DNA of 64,000 nucleotides from Herbiconiux ginsengi (GCF_900107435.1 NZ_FNPZ01000001.1:1026960-1090959); one strand, 5' to 3'. Shown: positions 16,750 to 25,706, numbered from the stretch's first letter. Notes: generated from the letters alone by a model not told the origin. Translations and numbers: made by a program.

Positions 16750-17235
16750 TCAGGAGGCGCGGCGCTCCACGAACGCGGCCACCGCATCCGCCGCAACCTG
16801 ATGGTCGATGACGTCGGCCTCGCCCGAGGTGGTGATGGTGCCCACGGGCACGCCGTCGGCGAAGATCGGGATGGAGCCGCCGTAGGGCTTCATGACCGCG
16901 TGGTCGATGTTCGGATCGGCGATGTCGGCGAAGCTGGTGCCCGCCGCCTCGTGGCGACGACGCACCAGCAGCGACGGCACCCCGAAGTAGCGGGCAACCG
17001 CGGCCTTCCCGGTGAGCCACGGATCATTGCCCGGCCCGGTGCTGCCGAGCTTCGCGCGGAACACCAGGTCGTCGTTCAGCACGACGTCGACCGCCAGGTT
17101 CAGGCCACGATCCCGGATGAGGCCTCCTGCGATCGTGCCCAGCTCGTAGGCGTCGTCGTTGCCGAACGACGGCAGATCGAGACTCGGCACGGCTTCGAGG
17201 CCGGCCACGGTGAATTCGGGGAGGGTTGTGCTCAC
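16750..17235 (-). CDS. UPF0303/HbpS-like heme-degrading-domain family protein
   Basis: 161 residues of the GlcG/HbpS-like fold. Recognisable family segments are GNDDAYELG near residue 25, DPWLTGKAAVARYFG near 80 and GGSIPIFADGVPVGTITTSG near 120. Function in bacteria is undefined. GTG 17235 overlaps the stop of the lipoate ligase gene (GTGA), indicating translational coupling. An ORF extension upstream is ignored because it lies inside the ligase gene. Confidence 0.8.
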   Translation of the reverse strand: MSTTLPEFTVAGLEAVPSLDLPSFGNDDAYELGTIAGGLIRDRGLNLAVDVVLNDDLVFRAKLGSTGPGNDPWLTGKAAVARYFGVPSLLVRRRHEAAGTSFADIADPNIDHAVMKPYGGSIPIFADGVPVGTITTSGEADVIDHQVAADAVAAFVERRAS

Positions 17236-18281
17236 GGAACTCGTCCTATCCACTCGGGGGTGCTGAACTTCGAGATCACGAGCTGCTCCGCCGCCGCGCG
17301 CTCCTCGGGAGTGATCTCCGACGGGGTCGCCCCGTAGAGCGCGGTGAACGTTGCAATCAGCCGGTCGATGATCTCGGCTCGGGAGAGACCGGTCTGGCTG
17401 CGCAGCGGATCGACGCGCTTGGCGGCCGACTTGGTGCCCTTATCGCTCATCTTCTCGCGGCCGATCCGGAGCACCTGCACCATCTTCTCGCCGTCCATGT
17501 CGTAGCTCATGGTGGCGTGATGGAGCACGGCGCCGTTGCCGAGGCGCTTCTGCGCGGCGCCGCCGATCTTGCCCTTCGCCGAGGAGATGTCGTTGAGCGG
17601 CTGGTAGACGGCTTCGATGCCGAGCGACTTCAGCGCCGTGATCACCCACTCGTCGAGGAAGGCGTAGGAGTCGGCGAAGCTCATGCCCTGCACGAGCGCG
17701 GCCGGGGCGTAGATGGAGTAGGTGACGACGGAATTGGCGTCCATGAACATCGCGCCCCCGCCCGAGATGCGGCGCACCACCTCGAAGCCGTACTTGGCGG
17801 CGTTGTCGAGGTCGACCTCGTTCTTCACCGACTGGAAGCTGCCGATCACCACGGCCGGTTCGTTCCACTCCCAGATGCGCAGCGTGGGCTTGCGGCGCCC
17901 CTCGCCCACCTCGGCGGCCAGCACCTCGTCGAGCGCCAGCTGCATCTGGGGGCTCTCCGAGCCGGAGTGGATCAGCTGCCAGTCGTAGTCGTTCCAGCTC
18001 GTGGCCTTGGCGAGGGAGCGGCGGATGGCGACCGCCACTGCCTCGGGCGAGAACCCGAGCAGCACGGCGCCCTCCGGCAGCGCGGCTTGGATCGCCGCCG
18101 CGATCGTGGCCGCGTCGCTGTCGGAGGCCAGACCGTTCACGGCCTGCTCGATCAGCGGGAGCGCGTCATCCGGTTCGAGGAAGAAGTCGCCGGCGAGCCG
18201 GAAATTCTGGATGCGACCCTCGATGTCGTCGAGGTCGACCACGACGAGCTTGCCGCCGGGCACCTTGTATTCACCGTGCAT
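17232..18281 (-). CDS. lplA: Lipoate--protein ligase with N-terminal accessory domain
   Basis: 349 residues. The catalytic half is C-terminal (about residues 110-349): a lipoate/biotin ligase core with RRISGGGAMFMDAN adenylate loop, NDISSAKGKIGGAAQKR and GAVLHHATMSYD. The first 95 residues resemble the domain normally at the C-terminus of E. coli LplA: GGKLVVVDLDDIEG, then FRLAGDFFLEPDDAL. The domain order is therefore swapped. The enzyme attaches lipoate to E2/GcvH lysines. ATG 18281 is preferred over 18287 because the GAGAGG site then has proper spacing. Coupled to the UPF0303 gene. Confidence 0.85.
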   Translation of the reverse strand: MHGEYKVPGGKLVVVDLDDIEGRIQNFRLAGDFFLEPDDALPLIEQAVNGLASDSDAATIAAAIQAALPEGAVLLGFSPEAVAVAIRRSLAKATSWNDYDWQLIHSGSESPQMQLALDEVLAAEVGEGRRKPTLRIWEWNEPAVVIGSFQSVKNEVDLDNAAKYGFEVVRRISGGGAMFMDANSVVTYSIYAPAALVQGMSFADSYAFLDEWVITALKSLGIEAVYQPLNDISSAKGKIGGAAQKRLGNGAVLHHATMSYDMDGEKMVQVLRIGREKMSDKGTKSAAKRVDPLRSQTGLSRAEIIDRLIATFTALYGATPSEITPEERAAAEQLVISKFSTPEWIGRVP

Positions 18282-18318
18282 CTGCATCCTCTCGTCGAAC
18301 CCGTCAAGCCTACGACCG

Positions 18319-18624
18319 TCAGCCCTCCTCGATGTCGGAGAACAGGCCCATGAAGGTCGTGCCGGTTCCGCCGAGTCGCTGGAACACTTGTCCGGCCTGG
18401 GGCGTCGCGACCGCGGCTGAAGCATCCTCGTAGCTGTCGAAATAGAGGTCGAGCGTGCGATGCGCCGGGGTGGGCGTGCCGTCTTCCTTCGGCCAGACCT
18501 TGGCCGATTCGACGCGTCGCAGCCCGGGGAGCTCGTGCGCGAGGGCCGTGATTCCGGCGTAGTCGCTTTCGAATGCGGCGGCGTCGGACCGGTTGTCGAT
18601 GATGAGGGTGATCTTCGTCGGCAT
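18319..18624 (-). CDS. EthD-like small dimeric alpha/beta-barrel protein
   Basis: 101 residues. The ferredoxin-like pattern with ITLIIDN at the start, ELPGLRRVESAKVWPKEDG in the middle and AHRTLDLYFDS matches the EthD family, whose members sit beside oxidoreductases and have no firmly known reaction. ATG 18624 is preferred to 18633 because AGGAAGG lies about 9 nt upstream of the former and directly abuts the latter. It precedes the lipoate ligase gene by 37 bp. The 204-bp gap to the next gene (18625-18828) holds only the promoter at 18791-18822. Confidence 0.75.
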   Translation of the reverse strand: MPTKITLIIDNRSDAAAFESDYAGITALAHELPGLRRVESAKVWPKEDGTPTPAHRTLDLYFDSYEDASAAVATPQAGQVFQRLGGTGTTFMGLFSDIEEG

Positions 18625-18790
18625 GGGTGACATCCTTCCTGTGAATTCCTGATCTCGGTTCGGTGGAGTCGACGGTGCCGGTCACATGCATTCGTCACCA
18701 CGATCGTGCCACCACCGGGCTCCGTGTCACCATGAAGACCTGACGGCCCGCCGCTCTGGCCATCATCGAGTCCCCGATCGAAACACGGCG

Positions 18791-18822
18791 TTGACATCAC
18801 GTTCACGCCGAGCGGTTAACGT
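18791..18822 (+). promoter_or_regulatory. Promoter candidate for the pgmB gene
   Basis: A consensus TTGACA at 18791-18796 precedes TAACGT at 18817-18822, which lies exactly 6 nt before the ATG. The spacer of 20 bp is long, so the -35 assignment is weaker than the -10. The mRNA would be leaderless. Confidence 0.45.
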
Positions 18823-18828
18823 AGGGGC

Positions 18829-19575
18829 ATGACCTCCACCGTCACCCGCGACGCGAGCCGGCTCACCACGGCCCGCGCGATCCTCTTCGACCTCGACGGG
18901 GTGCTCACGCCCACCGTCGACGTGCACCGTCGCGCTTGGGCGCGACTGTTCGCGCCCTACCTCGCGGAGCACGGTGTTCCCGCCTACACCGACGACGACT
19001 ACTTCCTCTCCATCGACGGCAAGCCGCGGGTCGACGGTGTGCGCACCATGCTCGCCGCCCGCGGACTGAGCCTTCCCGAAGGCAGCCCGACCGACCCACC
19101 CGGCACGCCCACCGTCTGGGGCCTCGGCAACCAGAAGAACGGCGAGTTCGAGGCCGAGCTGGTGGAGCACGGGGTGGCCGCCTACCCCGGATCGCTCGAG
19201 TTCCTCACCGCAGCGCTCGACGCGGGCTACGAGGTCGCCGTGGTGTCGAGCTCCCGCAACGCGGTGCCCGTGCTCGAGGCGGCCGGCATCCGCGACCGCT
19301 TCGACGTGATCGTCGACGGCGAGGTCGCCGCGGCCGAGCACCTGCCCGGCAAACCCGCGCCCGACACCTACCAGCGCGCCGCCGAGCTGCTCGGCTTCAC
19401 CCCGGAGGAGTGCGTCGTCGTCGAAGACGCGCACTCGGGCGTACAAGCCGGCCGCGACGGAGCCTTCGGCCTCGTCGTCGGAGTCGACCGCGGAGTGGGC
19501 GCCCAGGAGCTGCTCGACTCCGGCGCCGACATCGTCGTGAACGACCTCGACGAACTCGTCCCCGCCCTTCGCTGA
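18829..19575 (+). CDS. pgmB: Beta-phosphoglucomutase, HAD superfamily
   Basis: 248 residues. The HAD nucleophile motif LFDLDGVLTPT places Asp21 and Asp23, VVSSSRN is the second motif, GKPAPDTY carries the lysine and VVEDAHSGVQAG the acidic fourth motif. A cap domain is inserted after motif I. It converts beta-glucose-1-phosphate to glucose-6-phosphate, the step needed after an inverting GH65 phosphorylase; that gene follows 85 bp downstream. The pairing supports the name over a generic HAD phosphatase. Confidence 0.88.
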   Translation: MTSTVTRDASRLTTARAILFDLDGVLTPTVDVHRRAWARLFAPYLAEHGVPAYTDDDYFLSIDGKPRVDGVRTMLAARGLSLPEGSPTDPPGTPTVWGLGNQKNGEFEAELVEHGVAAYPGSLEFLTAALDAGYEVAVVSSSRNAVPVLEAAGIRDRFDVIVDGEVAAAEHLPGKPAPDTYQRAAELLGFTPEECVVVEDAHSGVQAGRDGAFGLVVGVDRGVGAQELLDSGADIVVNDLDELVPALR

Positions 19576-19660
19576 CGCACCCCATCCGACCCGCCCCTCG
19601 TCACCGCCGCGAGCCTTCGCTAGCATCGATCGACCCCTTGCCTTCTTCGAGAGAACCCAG

Positions 19661-22192
19661 ATGAATCCGATCGCCTCCGATCCGCTCGACCGTTCCCAGT
19701 TCCCGCTCGACGAATGGGCCCTCACCGAAGCGGAGTTCCACACCGCGACCCAGGGGCGCACCGAGACGCTGTTCGCCGTGGGCAACGGCTACCTCGGCAT
19801 GCGCGGCAACTTCGAGGAGGGCCACAAGGCCTACGCCGAGGGCACCTTCATCAACGGCTTCCACGATACCTGGACCATCCGGCACGCCGAGGAGGCCTAC
19901 GGGTTCGCGCGCGTGGGCCAGACCATCGTGAACGCTCCGGATGCCCGCGTCATCCGTCTCTACGTCGACGACGAGCCCTTCGTGGTGGCCGACGCCGACA
20001 CGATCGAGTACTCCCGTCGCCTCGACTTCCGCACCGGCGTGCTCGAGCGCGTGGTGGAGTGGCGCACACCGTCGGGCAAGCGGGTGCTCATCCGTTCGCG
20101 CCGTCTCGTGAGCTTCACCGACCGGCACCTCGCCGTGATCGACTACGAGGTCACGATGCTCGACTCCGAGGCCTCGGTGCTCATCTCGAGCCAGATCCTC
20201 AACCGCCAGGACCGCGTCGACGAATTCGCGGCCGCCCCCGTCTCGAACGGCGGCAGTTCGGGAGCCCCGATCGCCGACCCGCGCAAAGCCAACGGCTTCG
20301 GCGAGCGCGTGCTGCTGCCGCGCTTCAAGTGGGTGCACGAAGGCCGCTACGTGTTGGGTTACCGCACCGCGAACTCGGGCATGACCATCGCGGTCGGCGC
20401 CGAGCACCACCTCGAGACCGAGAACGACTGGGACGAGTCGGCCCAGATCGACGACGACATCGCGAAGCAGGTCTACCGCGTGCACGCGAAGGCGGGGCAG
20501 CGCATCCGTCTGGTGAAGACCATCGCCTACCACACCTCCTCCACGGTGCCCACGACCGAGCTCGCCGATCGCGCGAACCGCACGCTCGACCGCATCCGCG
20601 AGACCCCCATCGAGGAGGTCTTCCAGCGCCAGCGCGAGTGGCTCGACGACTTCTGGGAGCGCGCCGACATCGTGGTGGCCGGCGAGCCCGACGTGCAGCA
20701 GGCCATCCGGTGGAACCTGTTCCAGCTGGCGCAGGCGACCGCACGCACCGACGGTGGCGGCATCGCCGCGAAGGGTGTCTCCGGATCGGGCTACGGCGGC
20801 CACTACTTCTGGGACACGGAGATCTACGTGCTCCCCTTCCTCACCTACACCTCGCCCCAGGTGGCGCGGAACGCACTGCGGTTCCGGGAAGGGATGCTCG
20901 ACGCCGCCCGCGAGCGCGCCGTCGAGCTCAACCAGCGCGGCGCGCTCTTCCCGTGGCGCACCATCAACGGGCTCGAGTCGTCGGCCTACTACGCGGCCGG
21001 CACGGCGCAGTACCACATCGACGCCGACATCTCCCATGCCCTCTCGCAGTACGTCGCGGCCACCGGCGACGAGGACTTCCTCTACCGCGGCGCCATCGAC
21101 ATCCTGGTCGAGACGGCGCGGATGTGGGCCGACCTCGGCTTCTGGCGCGGGCACGGCGCCGAGGGTGAGACCTTCCACATCCACGGTGTCACCGGTCCGG
21201 ATGAGTACACGACCGTCGTCAACGACAACCTCTTCACCAACGTGATGGCGCGGGCGAACCTCCGCGCCGCCGTGCGGCAGACGCGCAAGATGAAGCAGAC
21301 CGATCCGTCCGCCTACGAGCGGATGGTGAAGCGACTCGACCTGCAGGAAGACGAGATCCTCGAGTGGGCCACGGCCGCCGAGGCGATGCACGTGCTCTTC
21401 GACGAGGATCTCGGCATCCACCCGCAGGACTCGCAGTTCCTCGAGAAGGAGCTGTGGGACCTCGAGAACACGCCCGCCTCGAAGCGCCCGTTGCTTCTGC
21501 ACTTCCACCCGCTGGTGATCTACCGCTTCCAGGTGATCAAGCAGGCCGACGTGGTGCTCGCCCTCTTCTTGCAGGGCGACGAGTTCACCACCGAGGAGAA
21601 GCGCGCCGACTTCGAGTACTACGACGCGCTCACCACGGGCGACTCGACCCTCTCCGCCTCGACGCAATCCATCATCGCGGCCGAAGTGGGCTACCGCGAG
21701 CTCGCGCTCGGTTACTTCCGGGCGGCGCTGTTCGTCGACCTCGGCGACCTGCACAACAACACGGCCGACGGCATCCACGTGGCCTCCACCGGCGGGGTGT
21801 GGAGCGCGCTCGCCTTCGGGTTCGGCGGCATGCGCGACTACCTCGGCAAGTTCACCTTCGACCCGCGGCTGCCGGAAGAGTGGGACTCGCTCGTCTTCCA
21901 CGTCTGCATCAAGGGCTCGCTGATCGAGGTCGACCTCCGGCAGGACCGCATGACCTTCACGATCGAGAAGGGCGGCCCGGTGGTGGTCTACGTGCGCGGC
22001 GAGCGAGTGGAGGTCGGCCCCGGCGCACCGGTCACGGTCACGCTGGCCGACGACCGCCCCACCATCGAGGGAGCACCCACCACCTCCGACATCGAGGGCA
22101 CGGTGCGCGCTGACGGTTCGGTCATCACGGCCTCGATGCCCACGATCGTGGCCGAGCACGACGAGCCCGACGCTCTGGTGGGCATGGACTAG
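19661..22192 (+). CDS. Glycoside hydrolase family 65 phosphorylase (maltose/trehalose/kojibiose type)
   Basis: 843 residues. An N-terminal beta-sandwich starts with LFAVGNGYLGMRGNFEEG. The catalytic (alpha/alpha)6 barrel includes GYGGHYFWDTEIYVLPF and the general-acid Glu515 in GVTGPDEYTTVVND. A Ser-rich phosphate-binding loop DSTLSASTQS lies near residue 660 and a short beta domain ends the protein. It would cleave an alpha-glucobiose with phosphate to beta-glucose-1-phosphate plus glucose, feeding the adjacent PgmB. Which disaccharide is used cannot be read reliably. A TAGCAT -10 candidate is at 19621-19626. Confidence 0.9.
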   Translation: MNPIASDPLDRSQFPLDEWALTEAEFHTATQGRTETLFAVGNGYLGMRGNFEEGHKAYAEGTFINGFHDTWTIRHAEEAYGFARVGQTIVNAPDARVIRLYVDDEPFVVADADTIEYSRRLDFRTGVLERVVEWRTPSGKRVLIRSRRLVSFTDRHLAVIDYEVTMLDSEASVLISSQILNRQDRVDEFAAAPVSNGGSSGAPIADPRKANGFGERVLLPRFKWVHEGRYVLGYRTANSGMTIAVGAEHHLETENDWDESAQIDDDIAKQVYRVHAKAGQRIRLVKTIAYHTSSTVPTTELADRANRTLDRIRETPIEEVFQRQREWLDDFWERADIVVAGEPDVQQAIRWNLFQLAQATARTDGGGIAAKGVSGSGYGGHYFWDTEIYVLPFLTYTSPQVARNALRFREGMLDAARERAVELNQRGALFPWRTINGLESSAYYAAGTAQYHIDADISHALSQYVAATGDEDFLYRGAIDILVETARMWADLGFWRGHGAEGETFHIHGVTGPDEYTTVVNDNLFTNVMARANLRAAVRQTRKMKQTDPSAYERMVKRLDLQEDEILEWATAAEAMHVLFDEDLGIHPQDSQFLEKELWDLENTPASKRPLLLHFHPLVIYRFQVIKQADVVLALFLQGDEFTTEEKRADFEYYDALTTGDSTLSASTQSIIAAEVGYRELALGYFRAALFVDLGDLHNNTADGIHVASTGGVWSALAFGFGGMRDYLGKFTFDPRLPEEWDSLVFHVCIKGSLIEVDLRQDRMTFTIEKGGPVVVYVRGERVEVGPGAPVTVTLADDRPTIEGAPTTSDIEGTVRADGSVITASMPTIVAEHDEPDALVGMD

Positions 22193-22194
22193 CA

Positions 22195-22262
22195 AGTTTT
22201 TGTGCAAATACGGAGGACCGACCCCGTATAGGGCGTCGGTCCTCCGTATTTGCACAAAAACT
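22195..22262. terminator. Perfect 28-bp inverted repeat between convergent genes
   Basis: Arms 22195-22222 and 22235-22262 are perfectly complementary over 28 bp around a 12-nt loop that itself contains CCC/GGG. The ends are AT-rich (GTTTTTGTGCAAATA) and the inner part GC-rich (CGGAGGACCGAC). It sits between the GH65 stop and the stop of the hydrolase gene, so bidirectional termination is likely. Its size and perfection exceed a normal terminator and resemble the palindromes at 41414 and 46229-46657. Confidence 0.75.
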
Positions 22263-22264
22263 AG

Positions 22265-23584
22265 TCACCCCGGCGGGGCCGAGAGACCCAGGCGGGGGTA
22301 GAGCACCTCGAAGCCCTTCTCGAAGCCGCCCTCGAGGGCGTCCACCACGTGGCCGGCGCCCGGGATGACATAGTAGGTGGTGTTCCACCCGGCCGCCTTC
22401 GCGGCATCCGAGGCTCCCTGCGCCTCGGGAATGAACGTGGGGTCGTTGCCGCCCACCGTGAAGATGGCGGTGGTGTCGGGGTACTTGTGCTCGCCCGACT
22501 TCAGAATGGCCTCGGGCTTCTGCGCCTCGAAGGCCGCGGCGTCGCCGCCGAACAGGTTCGCGATCACCTGGTCGGGCTCTTCCGACCCCGGGTACTCCTC
22601 ACCGGAGATGTCGAGCACGTTGCCCCAGAGCTCGGGGTACTTCGCGCCGTACTTGAACGCGCATCCGCCGCCGTTGGAGTAGCCCGCGATCACCCAGTGC
22701 GCCGGGTCCTGGTCGATCCGCAAGTTCGCACGCGCCCACGCGGGAACGTCCTGCGTGATGAAGGTCTCGGCATTGCCGAGCTTCGCGGTGTCGGAGCACA
22801 CCGGGTCGAGGTCGGGGTCGCCGAGCTGGTCGGCCACGATGACGATCGGCGCGAGCCCCTTGTTCTTCGCTGCGTACTCGTCGAGCACGGTGGCGATGTA
22901 CTGCACGTCGGGGTTGCCCGGCTGACCCATCATGAGGATGACGAGCGGCAGCTCGGGAGCGTTCGGCACCTGCGCGGCGGGCGGCAGGTAGATGCCCGCC
23001 GGCCGGCTCGAGAACCCGGATGCGGTCGCCGGGATGGCCTGCGTTCCGGTCTTGCTCGTGGTCGGCATGTCGGCGGGCGGGGTCCAGGTCTCGTAGAGCG
23101 GCTTGCTCGCGGTGTCGGGGTCGGGACTGCCGGTCGGTGTGGGGTTCGGCTTGTTGTCGATGTCGATCGGGTTCTCGATGGTGATGCCGAGAAGGGCCGC
23201 GATCGTGGGGTTCAGGCCGAAGTAGGCGTTGATTCCGAGGGTTCCGGATGCCGCGAACAGCACGATCCCCACGACGGCGATGACTTTGCGCCACCACCGC
23301 GAGCGCCAGAGGTTCACCACGGCGAGACCGATGGCGGCGAAGGTGGCGACGATCCAGGCATCCGTCTGCACGGTGAGCGGAACCCCGAAGAGGTCGAGGG
23401 CTTCGACGATGGCGATCGTGGCGAAGGCGATGAGGGCGCCGCCGAGCAGGCCGATGAGCGCCGTGAGCACCCAGCGGATGCGCGGCGGGCGCACGAGGAG
23501 GTAGACGAACGCGGCCGCGCTCAGGGCGAAGATGACCCAGATCAGGGGCCCCTTGATGATGTCGATGCCGAGGATCGCGTCCAT
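22265..23584 (-). CDS. Membrane-anchored alpha/beta-hydrolase, antigen-85/esterase-D-like
   Basis: 439 residues. About four transmembrane segments fill residues 1-135, followed by a Pro/Thr-rich linker (PTPTGSPDPDT). An esterase domain follows with a MMGQPGNP oxyanion region, the nucleophile elbow GYSNGGG near residue 310 and GAGHVVDALEGG with the catalytic His near 415. The domain resembles mycolyltransferase/S-formylglutathione-hydrolase-like esterases and is probably extracellular. Two cysteines in the domain could form a disulfide. The ATG directly abuts the TAG stop of the upstream lipase gene. Confidence 0.8.
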   Translation of the reverse strand: MDAILGIDIIKGPLIWVIFALSAAAFVYLLVRPPRIRWVLTALIGLLGGALIAFATIAIVEALDLFGVPLTVQTDAWIVATFAAIGLAVVNLWRSRWWRKVIAVVGIVLFAASGTLGINAYFGLNPTIAALLGITIENPIDIDNKPNPTPTGSPDPDTASKPLYETWTPPADMPTTSKTGTQAIPATASGFSSRPAGIYLPPAAQVPNAPELPLVILMMGQPGNPDVQYIATVLDEYAAKNKGLAPIVIVADQLGDPDLDPVCSDTAKLGNAETFITQDVPAWARANLRIDQDPAHWVIAGYSNGGGCAFKYGAKYPELWGNVLDISGEEYPGSEEPDQVIANLFGGDAAAFEAQKPEAILKSGEHKYPDTTAIFTVGGNDPTFIPEAQGASDAAKAAGWNTTYYVIPGAGHVVDALEGGFEKGFEVLYPRLGLSAPPG

Positions 23585-24478
23585 CTACTTCTCCTCCGGA
23601 GCGCTGAAACGGCGGTCGAGCCATTCCACGAGATCGCCCACCACCTCGTCGCGGTTGGTCTCGTTGAAGACCTCGTGGCGCGCATCCTGGTACACGATCA
23701 GCTGCACGTCTCTCAGCTTCGAGCGCGTGCGGTAGGCGTCGCGGAGTTTCTGCGCACTGCGTTCGCCGCCGAGGGTGTCGTCGGTGCCCACCATGATGAG
23801 CAGCGGCACGTCGGCACTCAGCCGTTTGGCGGGGCGGCCGAACAGGCGCAGCGCGTCGACGACACCGAACAGCTTGGCCACCTCGGCCGGGAACATCAGC
23901 TCGTCGCCGGCGGCGCGTTCCTGCGCGGCGACGTCGCGGCTGAGCCACTCGAAGCCGTTGCCCCCGCCGCGCGCCGGGCGGTGTTTGCGGGTGAGATCTC
24001 CGCCGTCCATGTGGCCGGGCATCCGGTACGCCGTTCCCGTGAGCACGATGCCGGCGTAGTGACTCAGCGCGGGCGTGTTCACGAGCTTCTGCACCATCAG
24101 GCTGCCCCAGCTGTGGCCCAGCAGGATCAGCGGCACGTCGGGATGCTCGCGCGCGATCTGGATGCCGAGCTGACGGATGTCGTCGACCGTGGCTCGCAGG
24201 CCGCCCTTGCCGAGGTGACCGAGCTGAGAGCGGTCGTTCCCGTGCTGGGCCAGGCCGGTGGCGCCGTGGCCGCGCTGATCGGCGGCGTAGACGCTGTAGC
24301 CCGCGGCGTTGAGGTCGTGCGCGAGTGCGTCGTAGCGACGGGCGTGCTCGCCGACGCCGTGGGAGATCTGCACCACGGCTTTCGGAGACGGGACGGTCCA
24401 GCCGTAATAGGTGATCTCCACACCCACCTCGTCGGTGAACCGGGCGGTGAAATGGGCGGCCGTGGGCTCCTGCGACAT
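23585..24478 (-). CDS. Alpha/beta-hydrolase, monoacylglycerol-lipase/lysophospholipase-like
   Basis: 297 residues, Hydrolase_4 type. Features: HGVGEHARRY oxyanion motif near residue 35, DQRGHGATG near 65, nucleophile elbow LLGHSWGSLM near 118, Asp in MVGTDDTLGG near 230 and His in DARHEVFNET near 265. These are the hallmarks of monoglyceride lipases. It begins an operon with the membrane esterase, which starts at the next base after its stop. Confidence 0.85.
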   Translation of the reverse strand: MSQEPTAAHFTARFTDEVGVEITYYGWTVPSPKAVVQISHGVGEHARRYDALAHDLNAAGYSVYAADQRGHGATGLAQHGNDRSQLGHLGKGGLRATVDDIRQLGIQIAREHPDVPLILLGHSWGSLMVQKLVNTPALSHYAGIVLTGTAYRMPGHMDGGDLTRKHRPARGGGNGFEWLSRDVAAQERAAGDELMFPAEVAKLFGVVDALRLFGRPAKRLSADVPLLIMVGTDDTLGGERSAQKLRDAYRTRSKLRDVQLIVYQDARHEVFNETNRDEVVGDLVEWLDRRFSAPEEK

Positions 24479-24557
24479 ACGTCATTGTTGCACGCGGCCA
24501 TCGACGGATCAGGGGCGCCGAGCACCCCCAGAACAGGTTCCGGATGCGCTGAACGAG

Positions 24558-24594
24558 TTGTCCACAGGCCGCGGTTGCGGGCCCACTCTCCACA
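24558..24594 (+). other. Two DnaA-box-like nonamers
   Basis: TTGTCCACA at 24558-24566 fits the actinobacterial DnaA-box consensus; CTCTCCACA at 24586-24594 is a near match, same orientation, 28 bp apart. They lie about 50-87 bp upstream of the CWB2 gene. Two boxes alone do not make an origin; control of the downstream promoter by DnaA is possible. Confidence 0.4.
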
Positions 24595-24644
24595 GATGCC
24601 GGGCACCCGACATTCGGCGCCGGAACACGATTTATCCTCACCTC

Positions 24645-25706
24645 ATGAAAAGTTCACTCAGATATTCCCACCGTCTCCTGTCCGGCTTCGTCGCCACCCT
24701 GATCGCCGCCGGAGGCCTGGTCGCCGGCACGGCGGCCTCAGCCCAGGCGGCGCCTCCACCTCCATCCGGTCATCGCGACCATGGCCCGGCCGTGGTGCCC
24801 GATCCGTTCGTGGAACGCATCGGGGGCGCCGACCGCTATGCCGTTTCCGCCGCGGTCTCGGCACACAGCTTCGAACCGGGGGTGCCGGTGGCCTACGTCG
24901 CGTCGGGGGAGGTCTTCTCCGACGCGCTCTCCGCCTCCGCCGCGGCGGGCGCCGAAGGCGGGGTCGTGCTGCTCACGCAACCGGATGCGATTCCGACCCC
25001 GGTGGCGACGGAGTTGCGGCGGCTCAAACCGCAGCGCATCGTCGTCCTCGGCGGAACGGCCACGATCGCACCCGAGGTCGAGACCGCACTGCGGGCCTTC
25101 TCAGGCCGGGTCGATCGAATCGGCGGCGCCGACCGCTTCGCGGTCTCGGCGAAGGTGTCGGCGAGCGTCTTCGGTTCGCATCGACCCGTCGCCTACGTGG
25201 CGTCGGGCACCGCGTATCCGGATGCACTGTCCGCGTCGGCAGCGGCCGGCCGGCTCGGTGGCCCGGTGCTGCTGGTGCGCCCGGATGCCATCCCGGTTCT
25301 CGTCGCCGACGAACTCCGCCGACTCGCTCCCGCGAAGATCGTCGTGCTGGGCGGACTGAGCTCCGTCGCCGATTCGGTGATCTCGGAGCTCCGCACGATG
25401 GGCACCACCACTCGCATCGACGGCGCCGACCGCTACGCGGTCTCGGCGGCCGTCTCCGCCGGCGCTTTCCCTCCGGGAGTTCCCACGGTCTACGTGGCGT
25501 CGGGCACCGCCTTCGCCGACGCGCTCTCCGGCGGAGCCGCCGCGATCGCGAACGCCGGGCCGATGCTGCTCGTCACGACCGACAGCATCCCCACCGCGGT
25601 GGGCGTCGAACTCGACCGCCTGCGGCCACGCCGGATCGTGGTGCTCGGCGGAACGGCCTCCGTCTCCGACGCCACTCTGGAGAAGCTGAGGGCCTACCTG
25701 CGGTGA
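24645..25706 (+). CDS. Secreted cell-wall-binding-repeat (CWB2) protein
   Basis: 353 residues. A signal peptide is clear: positive MKSSLRYSHR, a hydrophobic core and an AQAA cleavage site near residue 36. Three CWB2 (PF04122) repeats fill the rest, each opening with RIGGADRYAVSA-like text and containing YVASG, DALSASAAAG and IVVLGG (about residues 60-157, 158-252 and 253-353). There is no other domain, so it is an all-repeat surface protein. ATG 24645 lies 6 nt after TATCCT, suggesting a leaderless mRNA. CWB2 proteins bind envelope polysaccharide in firmicutes; the actinobacterial role is less defined. Confidence 0.85.
   Translation: MKSSLRYSHRLLSGFVATLIAAGGLVAGTAASAQAAPPPPSGHRDHGPAVVPDPFVERIGGADRYAVSAAVSAHSFEPGVPVAYVASGEVFSDALSASAAAGAEGGVVLLTQPDAIPTPVATELRRLKPQRIVVLGGTATIAPEVETALRAFSGRVDRIGGADRFAVSAKVSASVFGSHRPVAYVASGTAYPDALSASAAAGRLGGPVLLVRPDAIPVLVADELRRLAPAKIVVLGGLSSVADSVISELRTMGTTTRIDGADRYAVSAAVSAGAFPPGVPTVYVASGTAFADALSGGAAAIANAGPMLLVTTDSIPTAVGVELDRLRPRRIVVLGGTASVSDATLEKLRAYLR

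Noticed and set aside
19601-22255. An 884-codon antisense frame across the GH65 gene
   Set aside because: Composition is His/Val/Arg-rich without motifs, while the + strand carries the catalytic GH65 signatures.
24558-24594. Replication origin
   Set aside because: Only two DnaA-like boxes, no dnaA/dnaN genes and no AT-rich unwinding region nearby.
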